From: Aequorivita sp. UBA3180
GTDB taxonomy: Bacteria; Bacteroidota; Bacteroidia; Flavobacteriales; Flavobacteriaceae
Length of the DNA: 49,730 nt
Assembly: GCA_002364215.1 (NCBI GenBank)
Contig: DEXQ01000002.1
Location: forward strand, 39,150 to 88,879
Reading direction: 5' to 3'
Position 1 is the stretch's first letter; each line of letters opens with the position of its first letter. The notes below the pieces were generated by a model. The model was not told the origin of the DNA and searched no databases. It was given only the letters and a program-made list of their open reading frames with translations. Positions 9,136-17,755 of the stretch are shown piece by piece. Both the position numbers and the translations under genes were made by a program.

Positions 9136-10274
9136 AGTTTTACCTCTATACCCTATTATTGATAATGTTGTACAACAGCAAGGCCATGGCGCAGGCCAAA
9201 GAAAAGAAATGGGAACTGAGCGGTTATGTAAAAGGGCTCCAGGCCACTTCCTTTACTGACCTGGATTCCATTACCACCAACTCCCTGCTCCATAACCGGC
9301 TCAACTTTAGGTGGTACCCTTCCGATAATTGGAAAGTGGGCATTGAGGTAAGGAACAGGCTGTTTGTGGGCGACCAAATTACGGCCAATCCATTGTTGAC
9401 CGGTATTGAGGACGATGGGATAATTGACCTCTCGGCCAATATTGTGGAAAAAAAGGATGTTCTCCTAAATACAACACTGGACCGTTTTTGGGTTCAATGG
9501 CAGGGTACCACTTGGCAGGTAACTTTGGGGCGGCAAAGGGTGAATTGGGGCGTGGACAGGATATTCAACCCCAACGACATTTTTAACGCCTATTCATTTA
9601 TTGATTTCGACTATGAGGAACGGCCGGGAAGCGATGCCTTGCGCATACAATATTTTAAGGATACGGACTATACATTGGATATGGCGGTAAAGATCACCGA
9701 TGACCCTGACGAACTGATTGCCGCGGCACTGTACAAGTTCAACAAATGGAATTACGATATACAATTGCTAGGTGGGGTCTATAAACGCGATATTGTGGCC
9801 GGAGCCGGATGGGCGGGAAACATCAAGAACGCCGGGCTTAAGACGGAACTCTCTTATTTCAGAAACTACCAAAACTTTGCTGGAGATTCAGGGACATTCA
9901 TTTCTTCGGTCTCTGTGGACTATGCCCTTCCAAATTCGCTGTACCTGTATGGGGCGTATTTTTACAATTCAGCAGGGGCGAATCAAAATGCCATTGAAAA
10001 TTTGGTTTCAATAAATCTGGATGTAAAAAACCTGTCCCCGTTTACGCATAACTTTTTTACCCAGCTATCCTATGAATTCAGTGCCATAACAAACGTAGGT
10101 ATGAACATTCTTTATTCCCCCGCCGATAATGCGGTTTTTATAAACCCGTCCCTGAATATCATCATGGGCGAACAATTTGATTTGTCGATTATTTCGCAAA
10201 GTTTATTTGGAAATACAAATAATTATGATTTATTGTTCAATACCATTTATACCCGCTTAAAATGGAATTTTTGA
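9132..10274 (+). CDS. Outer membrane beta-barrel protein of the export operon
   Basis: This 380-residue protein has a signal peptide ending near AMAQA (residues 17-21) and alternating amphipathic strands throughout. The C-terminal residue is Phe, as in outer membrane barrels. VTLGRQRVNWGVDRIFNPND (about 130-150) resembles the porin-like DUF1302-type barrels found beside LolA-like and RND or ABC genes. Its ATG overlaps the ATPase stop. It may be the outer membrane end of the exporter or the protein whose assembly the exporter serves. The substrate is unknown. Confidence 0.8.
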   Translation: MKFYLYTLLLIMLYNSKAMAQAKEKKWELSGYVKGLQATSFTDLDSITTNSLLHNRLNFRWYPSDNWKVGIEVRNRLFVGDQITANPLLTGIEDDGIIDLSANIVEKKDVLLNTTLDRFWVQWQGTTWQVTLGRQRVNWGVDRIFNPNDIFNAYSFIDFDYEERPGSDALRIQYFKDTDYTLDMAVKITDDPDELIAAALYKFNKWNYDIQLLGGVYKRDIVAGAGWAGNIKNAGLKTELSYFRNYQNFAGDSGTFISSVSVDYALPNSLYLYGAYFYNSAGANQNAIENLVSINLDVKNLSPFTHNFFTQLSYEFSAITNVGMNILYSPADNAVFINPSLNIIMGEQFDLSIISQSLFGNTNNYDLLFNTIYTRLKWNF

Positions 10275-10345
10275 AAGGAATACCTACGACAAATAAAAAG
10301 ATAAAAAATATTGACCAGATACTAATTTGAAATAAAACATTAAAA

Positions 10346-11077
10346 ATGATAGATTTAGATGAAATTTCGACCAAACCGTCCTCGAGCATTTCAAAAAGCG
10401 AGGCCAAGAAGGACTTGGTACGGCTACGCAAGGAACTTTTTGAGCTTCAGAACAAGTTTTATGCCGATGGACGTTTTGGATTGCTTATTGTCCTGCAGGG
10501 CATGGATACCTCGGGTAAGGACGGTACCATCCGTCATGCCCTTAGCAGTATGAACCCGCAGGGCGTTCAGGTCAAATCTTTTAAAAAACCGACCGAGGAA
10601 GAGTTGAAACACGACTTTTTATGGCGGGTCTATCCGCACATTCCTCCCAAGGGTATGATCCAGGTCTTTAACCGCTCCTATTACGAAGATCTACTTATGC
10701 CTATGGTAGCAAATTCACTTTCGGAGGAAGTGTTAGCCCACCGTTGCAAACTTATAAAATACTTGGAGCAGCATTTAAGACTGAGCAACATTCACGTACT
10801 TAAATTTTTCCTACATATTTCCAAGGAAGAACAGAAAGAGCGTATTCAGGAACGACTTTCAAAACCCCATAAACGCTGGAAATACAGTATCGCAGATGAA
10901 AAGGCGGCGAAACAATGGGATGCCTATAGAGCTGCTTACAATATGGCAATAACCAACTGTGATGATCCTTCTTGGTATATCATTCCCGCAGATAAACGCT
11001 GGTATCGCAACTATAGTGTTGCAAATATACTGACGGACCATCTTAAAAAACATAATTTAAAATATCCCAACACCTAA
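10346..11077 (+). CDS. ppk2: Polyphosphate kinase 2 family protein
   Basis: This 243-residue cytoplasmic enzyme has a PPK2-type Walker A, QGMDTSGKDG (51-60), a Walker B region with FNRSYYEDL (108-116), and the basic lid KEEQKERIQERL. PPK2 enzymes transfer phosphate between polyphosphate and nucleotides. From sequence alone I cannot say whether it prefers AMP, ADP or GDP. It is a single-domain form. Next to AMP-phosphorylase and PRPP-synthase genes it fits a nucleotide-recharging role under stress, which is inference. Confidence 0.9.
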   Translation: MIDLDEISTKPSSSISKSEAKKDLVRLRKELFELQNKFYADGRFGLLIVLQGMDTSGKDGTIRHALSSMNPQGVQVKSFKKPTEEELKHDFLWRVYPHIPPKGMIQVFNRSYYEDLLMPMVANSLSEEVLAHRCKLIKYLEQHLRLSNIHVLKFFLHISKEEQKERIQERLSKPHKRWKYSIADEKAAKQWDAYRAAYNMAITNCDDPSWYIIPADKRWYRNYSVANILTDHLKKHNLKYPNT

Positions 11078-11088
11078 AACAGAATACT

Positions 11089-13206
11089 ATGGACAATCAC
11101 AAAGATCACAAAGACAAAGAAATGGACCATTCGAAAATGGACCATTCGAAGATGAAACACAAAAAAGAAGATCATTCCAAAATGGATCATTCAAAAATGA
11201 AAAAGGGTGGTGGAGACCATTCCGGTCATAGCCCTGGTCACGGCGAAATGGGTCACGACCATCATAAAATGATGATTGCAGACTTTAGAAAACGGTTTTG
11301 GGTAACACTCGTGTTTACCATCCCCATATTGTTCTTCTCACCAATGATTCAAGAATTTTTTGGTTATGAATTTTTACTTCCAGGAAATCCATACATCCTT
11401 TTTGCACTTTCCACTGTTGTATATTTTTATGGTGGGTGGCCATTTTTAAAAGGGTTTTGGTCTGAAATCAAAAAAGGTGCGCCAGGAATGATGACCTTGA
11501 TTTCTATGGCAATTTCTGTAGCTTATTTTTATAGTACAGCTACTGTATTTGGCTTAAGAGGTGAAGACTTTTTCTGGGAGCTATCAACACTTATAGCCAT
11601 AATGTTGCTTGGTCATTGGATAGAAATGAAAAGTGTGTTAGGTGCGTCAAAAGCTTTACAGTTACTGGTAAGTATGATGCCTGCGGAAGCGCACAGGGTA
11701 AAAGGCGACATCATAGAAGACATCCCTCTTGAAGATTTACTAAAGGATGATGTGATATTGGTAAAACCTGGAGAGAAAGTTCCAGCAGACGGAATCATTG
11801 TTGAAGGTTCAAGTTACCTTAATGAATCAATGCTAACAGGAGAATCGAAACCAGTAAAGAAAGAAGAAAAAGATAAGGTTATTGGTGGTTCTGTAAATGG
11901 CAATAGTACATTAAAAGTAAAAGTTGAGCATACTGGAAAGGATAGCTATCTCAACAAAGTCATCAAAATGGTCGAGGAAGCGCAGAAAACCAAATCCAAG
12001 ATGCAAAATCTTTCAGACAGGGCTGCAAAATGGTTAACCTATATCGCTTTGGTTATTGGTTTTGGAACATTAGCAGTATGGCTGATTTTAGGCTTTCCAT
12101 TTGTCTATGCTTTAGAAAGAATGGTTACCGTTATGGTCATTGCTTGTCCACACGCATTGGGTCTTGCCATTCCCCTTGTAGTCGCTATATCGACCGCTGT
12201 TTCAGCTCAAAACGGATTATTGATTCGTAATAGAACTGCCTTTGAAGAATCCCGTAAAATATCCGTTCTTCTATTTGATAAAACAGGAACATTGACCAAA
12301 GGTGATTTTGGGGTTACACGAATCGAATCGGTAAATGAGAAGTATTCTTCAGATGAAGTGTTGCGGCTTGCAAGTGCCTTGGAACAAAGTTCGGAACATC
12401 CTATTGCCGTTGGTATTATAAAAAAAGTTAAGGAAGATAAGGTTGCTATTCCCAATCCTGAAAACTTTAATGCAATTACAGGTAAAGGCGTAGAGGCAAA
12501 TGTGGAAGGCAAACAAGTAAAAGTGGTTAGTCCGGGCTATTTAAGGGATGAAAAAATAACTATTCCTGAAGATGCTTATAGTGACGCTGCTGAAACTGTT
12601 GTATTTATATTAATTGATGGACAACTAGCAGGATACATTGCCCTTGCTGATGAAATAAGACCTGAATCTGCGGAAGCTATCAAAATATTTAAAAAGAACA
12701 ATATCAAAGTCCTGATGGCAACTGGCGATAACGAAAAAACCGCTAAGGCTGTGAGTGAAAAACTTGGATTGGATGGTTACTACGCCGAAGTATTGCCACA
12801 TCAAAAAGTTGAAATTGTAGAAGAGTTACAGAACAAAGGCGATTTTGTAGCGATGACGGGTGATGGTGTAAATGATGCGCCCGCACTTGCCAAAGCTGAT
12901 GTGGGAATTGCGGTTGGTTCAGGTACGGACGTTGCCGCCGAAACAGCAGATATCATTCTGGTCAACAGTAATCCACAGGATATTGCCAATTTAATTCTCT
13001 TTGGAAAAGCCACCTACAATAAAATGATTCAGAATTTGATTTGGGCTACGGGATATAATGTCGTGGCTATTCCTTTAGCAGCTGGTGTATTATATTCTTC
13101 AGGCTTTGTTTTAGGTCCTGCGGTTGGTGCGGTATTTATGAGTTTAAGTACGATTATAGTAGCTATTAATGCGCAATTATTAAAGCGAAAAATCGGTAAA
13201 AAATAG
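11089..13206 (+). CDS. copB: Copper-translocating P-type ATPase, CopB type
   Basis: This 705-residue inner-membrane pump has a metal-binding N-terminus (residues 3-60) made of repeated DHSKM and DHSGH units rich in His and Met, instead of CxxC heavy-metal domains. The transmembrane site is CPH at 353-355 (the P1B-3/CopB form, not CPC), with TGES at 250-253 in the actuator domain and DKTGTLT at 397-403 carrying the phosphorylated Asp. These features predict copper or silver efflux. It starts 11 bp after ppk2 and its stop abuts the MFS start. Confidence 0.95.
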   Translation: MDNHKDHKDKEMDHSKMDHSKMKHKKEDHSKMDHSKMKKGGGDHSGHSPGHGEMGHDHHKMMIADFRKRFWVTLVFTIPILFFSPMIQEFFGYEFLLPGNPYILFALSTVVYFYGGWPFLKGFWSEIKKGAPGMMTLISMAISVAYFYSTATVFGLRGEDFFWELSTLIAIMLLGHWIEMKSVLGASKALQLLVSMMPAEAHRVKGDIIEDIPLEDLLKDDVILVKPGEKVPADGIIVEGSSYLNESMLTGESKPVKKEEKDKVIGGSVNGNSTLKVKVEHTGKDSYLNKVIKMVEEAQKTKSKMQNLSDRAAKWLTYIALVIGFGTLAVWLILGFPFVYALERMVTVMVIACPHALGLAIPLVVAISTAVSAQNGLLIRNRTAFEESRKISVLLFDKTGTLTKGDFGVTRIESVNEKYSSDEVLRLASALEQSSEHPIAVGIIKKVKEDKVAIPNPENFNAITGKGVEANVEGKQVKVVSPGYLRDEKITIPEDAYSDAAETVVFILIDGQLAGYIALADEIRPESAEAIKIFKKNNIKVLMATGDNEKTAKAVSEKLGLDGYYAEVLPHQKVEIVEELQNKGDFVAMTGDGVNDAPALAKADVGIAVGSGTDVAAETADIILVNSNPQDIANLILFGKATYNKMIQNLIWATGYNVVAIPLAAGVLYSSGFVLGPAVGAVFMSLSTIIVAINAQLLKRKIGKK

Positions 13207-14433
13207 ATGGAAAGAAAAGAAAAACTCAACAGGATATCTTTAATCCTGTTGAGTTTATTTGTAGTGATGTTGGGTTATGGTATTTTATTGCCAACCCTTC
13301 CCTACTATACCGAAAGATTAGCTTTAAAAGACAATCTCGACACCGATTTAATCAACTTCCATATTGGGTTACTTACCAGCATTTATCCTCTATTTCAATT
13401 AATTTTTGTTGTCGTTTGGGGAAAGTTATCTGACAGATATGGTCGTAAACCCGTCATTATTATTGGTTTGATTGGCTTTGTAATAATGCAATTGCTAACT
13501 GGGCTTGCAACATCACTTACGATGCTATATATCGCTCGGATTTTTGGTGGTGTTTTCACTTCATCAGTTATTCCTGTCAGCAACGCATATTTAAGTGATA
13601 TTACTTCAGAAAAACGTAGAACGAAGATAATGGCCTGGTCTGGTGTAGCCATTAGTTCAGGGGTTATTTTTGGACCCGTTATCGGTGGCTTTCTTTCGCA
13701 ATCAGACCTTCATTTTGAGTATGCAATTGGTCAACTACATTTGGGTCGATTTTCCACACCTTTTTTATTCGCTGCATTATTAGGTTCTATTGTTTTAGTC
13801 ATTGTTGTAAAATGGCTAAAAAATTCTGTTCGCATCCATAAATTTACAACTCAAAAATTCACTTTTCGGTTCTCGTTCAGCCAATATTTCCTTGTCCTAT
13901 TGGCGCTATCATTTGTCATCCAATTTGTAGTGACCTTGTTTGAAACTGTTTTTTCAATCTACGGTAAAGACGAATTAGGGTTTAACAGCAACCAGGTTGG
14001 TATTGGTTTTATGCTGTGTGGTTCAATAATGGCTGTTTTGCAGCCTGTATTTGCGAGTTATGGGGAAAAGATTCTATCTACTAAAAAGCTAATCGGCTTT
14101 GGGTTATTCATTTCAGGAATTTCATTAATTGCCTTTCCTTTTTTCAAAAATGAATTTGTTGTGTACGGTTTAATTGTGGTGTTTGCTGCTGGTGGTGCTA
14201 TGGTTACACCTAATTTGCTGTCTGCTGTATCCTTGTTATCCAAAACAAATACTGGTAGAAATATTTCAATACAAAGTTCAACAAACAGTATTGGTCAGAT
14301 TTTAGGTCCCATTTTAGGAACTTGGTTGGTTACCGGTGGTTTTTATTATCCTTTTATTATTGCCGGGGCGGTTATTTTAATTTCAATAGGATTTGTTTTA
14401 CCCTCAATGAAATCGAAAGATACCTTAACGTGA
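13207..14433 (+). CDS. MFS transporter, TetA-like drug efflux family
   Basis: This 408-residue inner-membrane protein has 12 predicted helices. The loop 2-3 signature GKLSDRYGRKPV (about 71-82) and GGVFTSSVIPVSNAYLSDI resemble TetA/multidrug antiporters of the major facilitator superfamily. The start abuts the copB stop. A perfect 14-bp inverted repeat (13222-13256) lies within its first codons. The substrate cannot be inferred. The neighbouring copper pump is the only hint. Confidence 0.87.
   Translation: MERKEKLNRISLILLSLFVVMLGYGILLPTLPYYTERLALKDNLDTDLINFHIGLLTSIYPLFQLIFVVVWGKLSDRYGRKPVIIIGLIGFVIMQLLTGLATSLTMLYIARIFGGVFTSSVIPVSNAYLSDITSEKRRTKIMAWSGVAISSGVIFGPVIGGFLSQSDLHFEYAIGQLHLGRFSTPFLFAALLGSIVLVIVVKWLKNSVRIHKFTTQKFTFRFSFSQYFLVLLALSFVIQFVVTLFETVFSIYGKDELGFNSNQVGIGFMLCGSIMAVLQPVFASYGEKILSTKKLIGFGLFISGISLIAFPFFKNEFVVYGLIVVFAAGGAMVTPNLLSAVSLLSKTNTGRNISIQSSTNSIGQILGPILGTWLVTGGFYYPFIIAGAVILISIGFVLPSMKSKDTLT
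13222..13256 (+). terminator. Perfect hairpin in the first codons of the MFS gene (attenuator-like)
   Basis: AAACTCAACAGGAT (13222-13235) and ATCCTGTTGAGTTT (13243-13256) are exact reverse complements around a 7-base loop, with an A-rich 5' flank and TTTATTT after it. It looks like a bidirectional terminator placed after copB but falls inside the MFS reading frame (codons 6-17). It may therefore attenuate read-through or hide the MFS start. Confidence 0.5.
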
Positions 14434-14472
14434 AATATAAATTTCAAAAAAATAAATCATAATAAGCATTTG

Positions 14473-14817
14473 ATGATTCATAAATCAACAACTGAAAAAC
14501 AAAAAAAACAATTACACGATAGCAAAGGTGACAATGAGTATATTCAATTGCTGCATTCTGGCGAAGAGTATTTTATTCGACTAAAAAAAATAATTCGAGG
14601 TGCACAAAAAGAGATACATCTTCAAACCTATATTTATGAGAACGATGAAACGGGAAATGATATAGCCGCTTGCCTGAAAGAAGCTGCTCAACGAAATGTA
14701 AAAGTTTATGTTTTATTGGATGCATATGGAAGTGCAGCTCTTCCTGATAGTTTTATACAGACTTTGATTCAGCACGGTATTTTAATTCCTTTACTTTTTT
14801 TAAAAGCATTAAGGTAA
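14473..14817 (+). pseudogene. Truncated cardiolipin synthase / phospholipase D-like gene
   Basis: The first ~104 residues match the N-terminal half-domain of PLD-type cardiolipin synthases: LLHSGEEYFIRLKKIIRGAQKEI, HLQTYIYENDETG, IAACLKEAAQRNVKVYVLLDAYGS. Real members continue for several hundred residues with two HxKxxxxD sites. Here neither site is present: after QHGI, about 14780-14786, the frame runs into unrelated AT-rich DNA and stops at 14817. The product would be inactive. The break marks the left edge of the HipBA island. The ATG at 14473 is used because the in-frame TTG at 14470 has no support. Confidence 0.8.
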
Positions 14818-15812
14818 GGGGTCAAGTAATCTGGTTCTTTACCCTCAAAATATTCTAAAATCAGAGGATTCTTCGCAAAGAAATGACTTATAAACTTAAT
14901 CCAGTCTTCAACGGACAAATCGCCGTTGATTTTAAATAACTTTTTTGATTTACTTTTTACTTGATATTCACCTTTAGTCTTGGTGTTAAAGTTATTATCT
15001 CTTCTTTCGAAATATTCATCTTCGGTATAGAGCTGCAGTGCCCCATCAAAATGGCGAAATACTTTTGAATTCATATCAAATTCCGCGTGAACATAGCGTA
15101 CTGGAAAATATTTTACTTCATTTATATTAATTGTTATACTTGGTTGCTTAAATTCTAATGCTTGGAAAACTTTGATTTCATCATATGTGTACCAATACAC
15201 ATCCAACGCATATGCTTTTGAAAAAAGGAAATCAAGTTCTATATCGTCTAAATATTGTGGTGGTCTTAAGCTGGAAACACCATCTTTTATTTTTGAAATC
15301 TCTTTGGTGAATTTTCCACCATACCAGGTATCTTCTTCAATAAGGACTGGACCACGGATGTCTATTCGCACTCTGTCTAAATCCAATGCAATACTCACGT
15401 CATTATACTGAAAATCGTGTTTCCAAAAATGCTCAATAAACCTTGGTGCGAAATTATTGCCAGAATAAAATCCTCTTCTAAAATAATTGCTAGCAAATAG
15501 AATATAGTTTGGTGCAAAAAGTGCACCTTCAGAAAACAATTTCTTTTCAAATAATTCTGAGAGAACTTGAAAATCTACCAAACCTTCCTTATCCACACTT
15601 ATATGTTCATTAAGTCTGAGTACTATATTTTCGCAATTACATAAAACACCTAATCCCATTTGGTAGTCAAAATCACTTAGCCTCACTTTAATGTTTATGG
15701 TTTCACAAAAGCTAATGAAGGATTGGATTAGTTTTGCATTTTCAGATAATTTACACGCCTTTTCGTCTTCTATAAATGCTAAATATTGTTTTATTCTTTC
15801 TTCTCTATCCAT
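14769..15812 (-). CDS. Unknown 347-aa protein, last gene of the hipBA operon
   Basis: It begins 2 bp after the stop of the 640-aa gene and is thus the fourth gene of the leftward operon. The protein looks soluble, acidic and rich in Tyr, Phe and Asp, with no recognisable catalytic motif. Its last few codons (ending KIPC) read backwards over the broken cardiolipin-synthase gene, so the true C-terminus may have been altered at the island edge. I do not recognise the family. Confidence 0.75.
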   Translation of the reverse strand: MDREERIKQYLAFIEDEKACKLSENAKLIQSFISFCETINIKVRLSDFDYQMGLGVLCNCENIVLRLNEHISVDKEGLVDFQVLSELFEKKLFSEGALFAPNYILFASNYFRRGFYSGNNFAPRFIEHFWKHDFQYNDVSIALDLDRVRIDIRGPVLIEEDTWYGGKFTKEISKIKDGVSSLRPPQYLDDIELDFLFSKAYALDVYWYTYDEIKVFQALEFKQPSITININEVKYFPVRYVHAEFDMNSKVFRHFDGALQLYTEDEYFERRDNNFNTKTKGEYQVKSKSKKLFKINGDLSVEDWIKFISHFFAKNPLILEYFEGKEPDYLTPYLNAFKKSKGIKIPC

Positions 15813-15814
15813 AC

Positions 15815-17737
15815 CTAATACTCTTTCAATTTAGCTACTCTGTTAATACGAGAGAGGTAGTGAATATTTTTAGTGTCTTTCTCATCTTGATTCATAGCCA
15901 GTTCAATTTTTTCCATTAATCCACGAACGGGATTTAAACTTCTTAAGGTTTTTTTTCCCAACAGCTTAAGTACGAACAACATTGGCCCAGTGGGTACACC
16001 ACTGGCCACACCAATAGCTAGATTAAGTGTTTGCGCACTTAAATCTATAATGACGCCTGTTTTTCTTTGGGATTTCAGAAACTTTTGCACTTCGGTATTA
16101 TACAATTCAACCTTTTGCTTTTGTTCTTCAGGATTGAGACCAGCCAAAACTTCAAGCAACCTCTTGCTGTTGGGATATACAATCTCTTTGCTCAGAACTT
16201 CTTCCAATTCCAGTATTGGTATGTAGTCATTCATTTTTATAAGCTCTATTGGTTCTATAAGTGTGTTCCCCTTTATTAGCTGTTGTTCACCATCAACAAA
16301 ATCTTTAAGAGAATTGATTGTTGCCCGTTTATAGAAGTTTAATAAAGTACCCATAGTTTCTGTGTAGGTAGCATCCGTAAATCCGTCTTGTCCTTTTACT
16401 GGGAAATATGTAGCATTCAATGAATTAGAAAGGTGCGCCGCATAGGAAAATACATTGAGCATAAACTCACTACTCTCACTAATGTTTCCCTGAGGTGGAT
16501 TGTCAATAATTTTGTTTACACCATAAACCGAAGCGCTTAGAATTCCTCCCAATTGTAAAACGTCAAAACTTTCACGCTTGGCAGTAATGGGCCAGGTCAA
16601 CGTTTTAAAAAGGATAGAAGCATCCATTTTGCTTTTTTTCGCAACTATCTCACTTATAAATTTTAGTTCTTTTATAGAAATCCCATCACCAAATAGGTAG
16701 TTATCCGCAGTTTCAACTATATCACATTGTTGCAAGCAAGCTACAGCTCTTCTAGAAACAATAGCATCGGGTTTTAAAGCAAAAACTTCGTCAAGAAACT
16801 TCCTGTCATAACGTGAAATATCCTGAACGAGAATCAACGTGATACGTTCACGCAGAATTAATTCGAGGAAATCTGACCTTTTTATGGATAGCTGTTTGAA
16901 CCACTCGTCCATATTTTTGATTATGGGCGGCGATAAGAATATACGTTGGTATAACAAGATGCAATAGCGCAAATCTACATTTGGAAAGACGCTAAAGTCA
17001 ATATAACACGCATACTCATTTTCGTTGAGAAAGAAGAGACCATTTTTTCTAAAATTACCTTCGTAAATAGCATTGATATTATCGTACCAGATTGATTCGT
17101 CACGTTGTATGAATTTAGGCTTGTTTCGAACAATATGATTGCAATAGTAAACAGTAGCTTCATCTTTTGAAAACCCATTCTGCTGAGTTGGCGGACTGTC
17201 AAGTTCGTCTATATGTATTCTAAATTCCAGCCCACTTTGGTGTCTTTTTAAGAAATCTATGAGATTCCCTTCTTGAAACCTTGTCAAAAACTGTTTTTTT
17301 CTGATACCGTTTTGTTCTATCCAGTAATTAGCTATATGTATGTTTAAAATCCCTTGTTCATCCGTTATTTTATAAAAATTAATATGTGGAAACTTAGACA
17401 TTAACATATCTGCCCATCGAGACATTGGCATTAGCACCCCTTGCATTCCATTGGGGATATCCCTATCCTCTAAAGATGGAATTAATTTGGTTTTCCCTTT
17501 AGGTTTTCTTGTAGAAATTGCAACTGGAAGAAAAATTGGTTTAATGGATTTTTCAAATTCTTCTTCGATAGTACCAAAATCAACCTTTCTGTTTTTGATA
17601 TAAATGATGAAAGAGTCGTCCGAAGTTTGATAAATAAAGGTTTGAAGTTCGGGATATTTTGCTCTTAGATTTAAGTCAGTTTTGCGAACCAACCCATAAT
17701 TTTTCTGCTCATCGTTTTTAATTGTTATATAACTCAT
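15815..17737 (-). CDS. Unknown 640-aa protein of the hipBA operon
   Basis: The start lies 18 bp after the hipA stop. The protein is mostly soluble-looking. A hydrophobic, Gly-rich stretch near residues 575-600 (AIGVASGVPTGPMLFVL) could be a membrane or pore segment. A CLQQC pair sits near 340. I see no Walker, nuclease or protease motif and cannot assign a family. A large unknown protein fixed between a HipA kinase and another unknown is not part of classical hipBA, so it may be an effector, sensor or target of the kinase (inference). Confidence 0.78.
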   Translation of the reverse strand: MSYITIKNDEQKNYGLVRKTDLNLRAKYPELQTFIYQTSDDSFIIYIKNRKVDFGTIEEEFEKSIKPIFLPVAISTRKPKGKTKLIPSLEDRDIPNGMQGVLMPMSRWADMLMSKFPHINFYKITDEQGILNIHIANYWIEQNGIRKKQFLTRFQEGNLIDFLKRHQSGLEFRIHIDELDSPPTQQNGFSKDEATVYYCNHIVRNKPKFIQRDESIWYDNINAIYEGNFRKNGLFFLNENEYACYIDFSVFPNVDLRYCILLYQRIFLSPPIIKNMDEWFKQLSIKRSDFLELILRERITLILVQDISRYDRKFLDEVFALKPDAIVSRRAVACLQQCDIVETADNYLFGDGISIKELKFISEIVAKKSKMDASILFKTLTWPITAKRESFDVLQLGGILSASVYGVNKIIDNPPQGNISESSEFMLNVFSYAAHLSNSLNATYFPVKGQDGFTDATYTETMGTLLNFYKRATINSLKDFVDGEQQLIKGNTLIEPIELIKMNDYIPILELEEVLSKEIVYPNSKRLLEVLAGLNPEEQKQKVELYNTEVQKFLKSQRKTGVIIDLSAQTLNLAIGVASGVPTGPMLFVLKLLGKKTLRSLNPVRGLMEKIELAMNQDEKDTKNIHYLSRINRVAKLKEY

Positions 17738-17755
17738 CTGATTTTCTTGCTTCTC

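Noticed and set aside
1..14433. Chromosomal core assignment of the cargo block
   Set aside because: The copper pump, a partial cardiolipin synthase, the following mobilisation genes and the tRNA-Leu end fit an integrated element better; without the left flank this stays an inference.
14769..14817. C-terminal codons of the truncated cardiolipin-synthase frame as real protein
   Set aside because: After QHGI the residues match no PLD protein and overlap the 3' end of another gene, so they are junk past a break.
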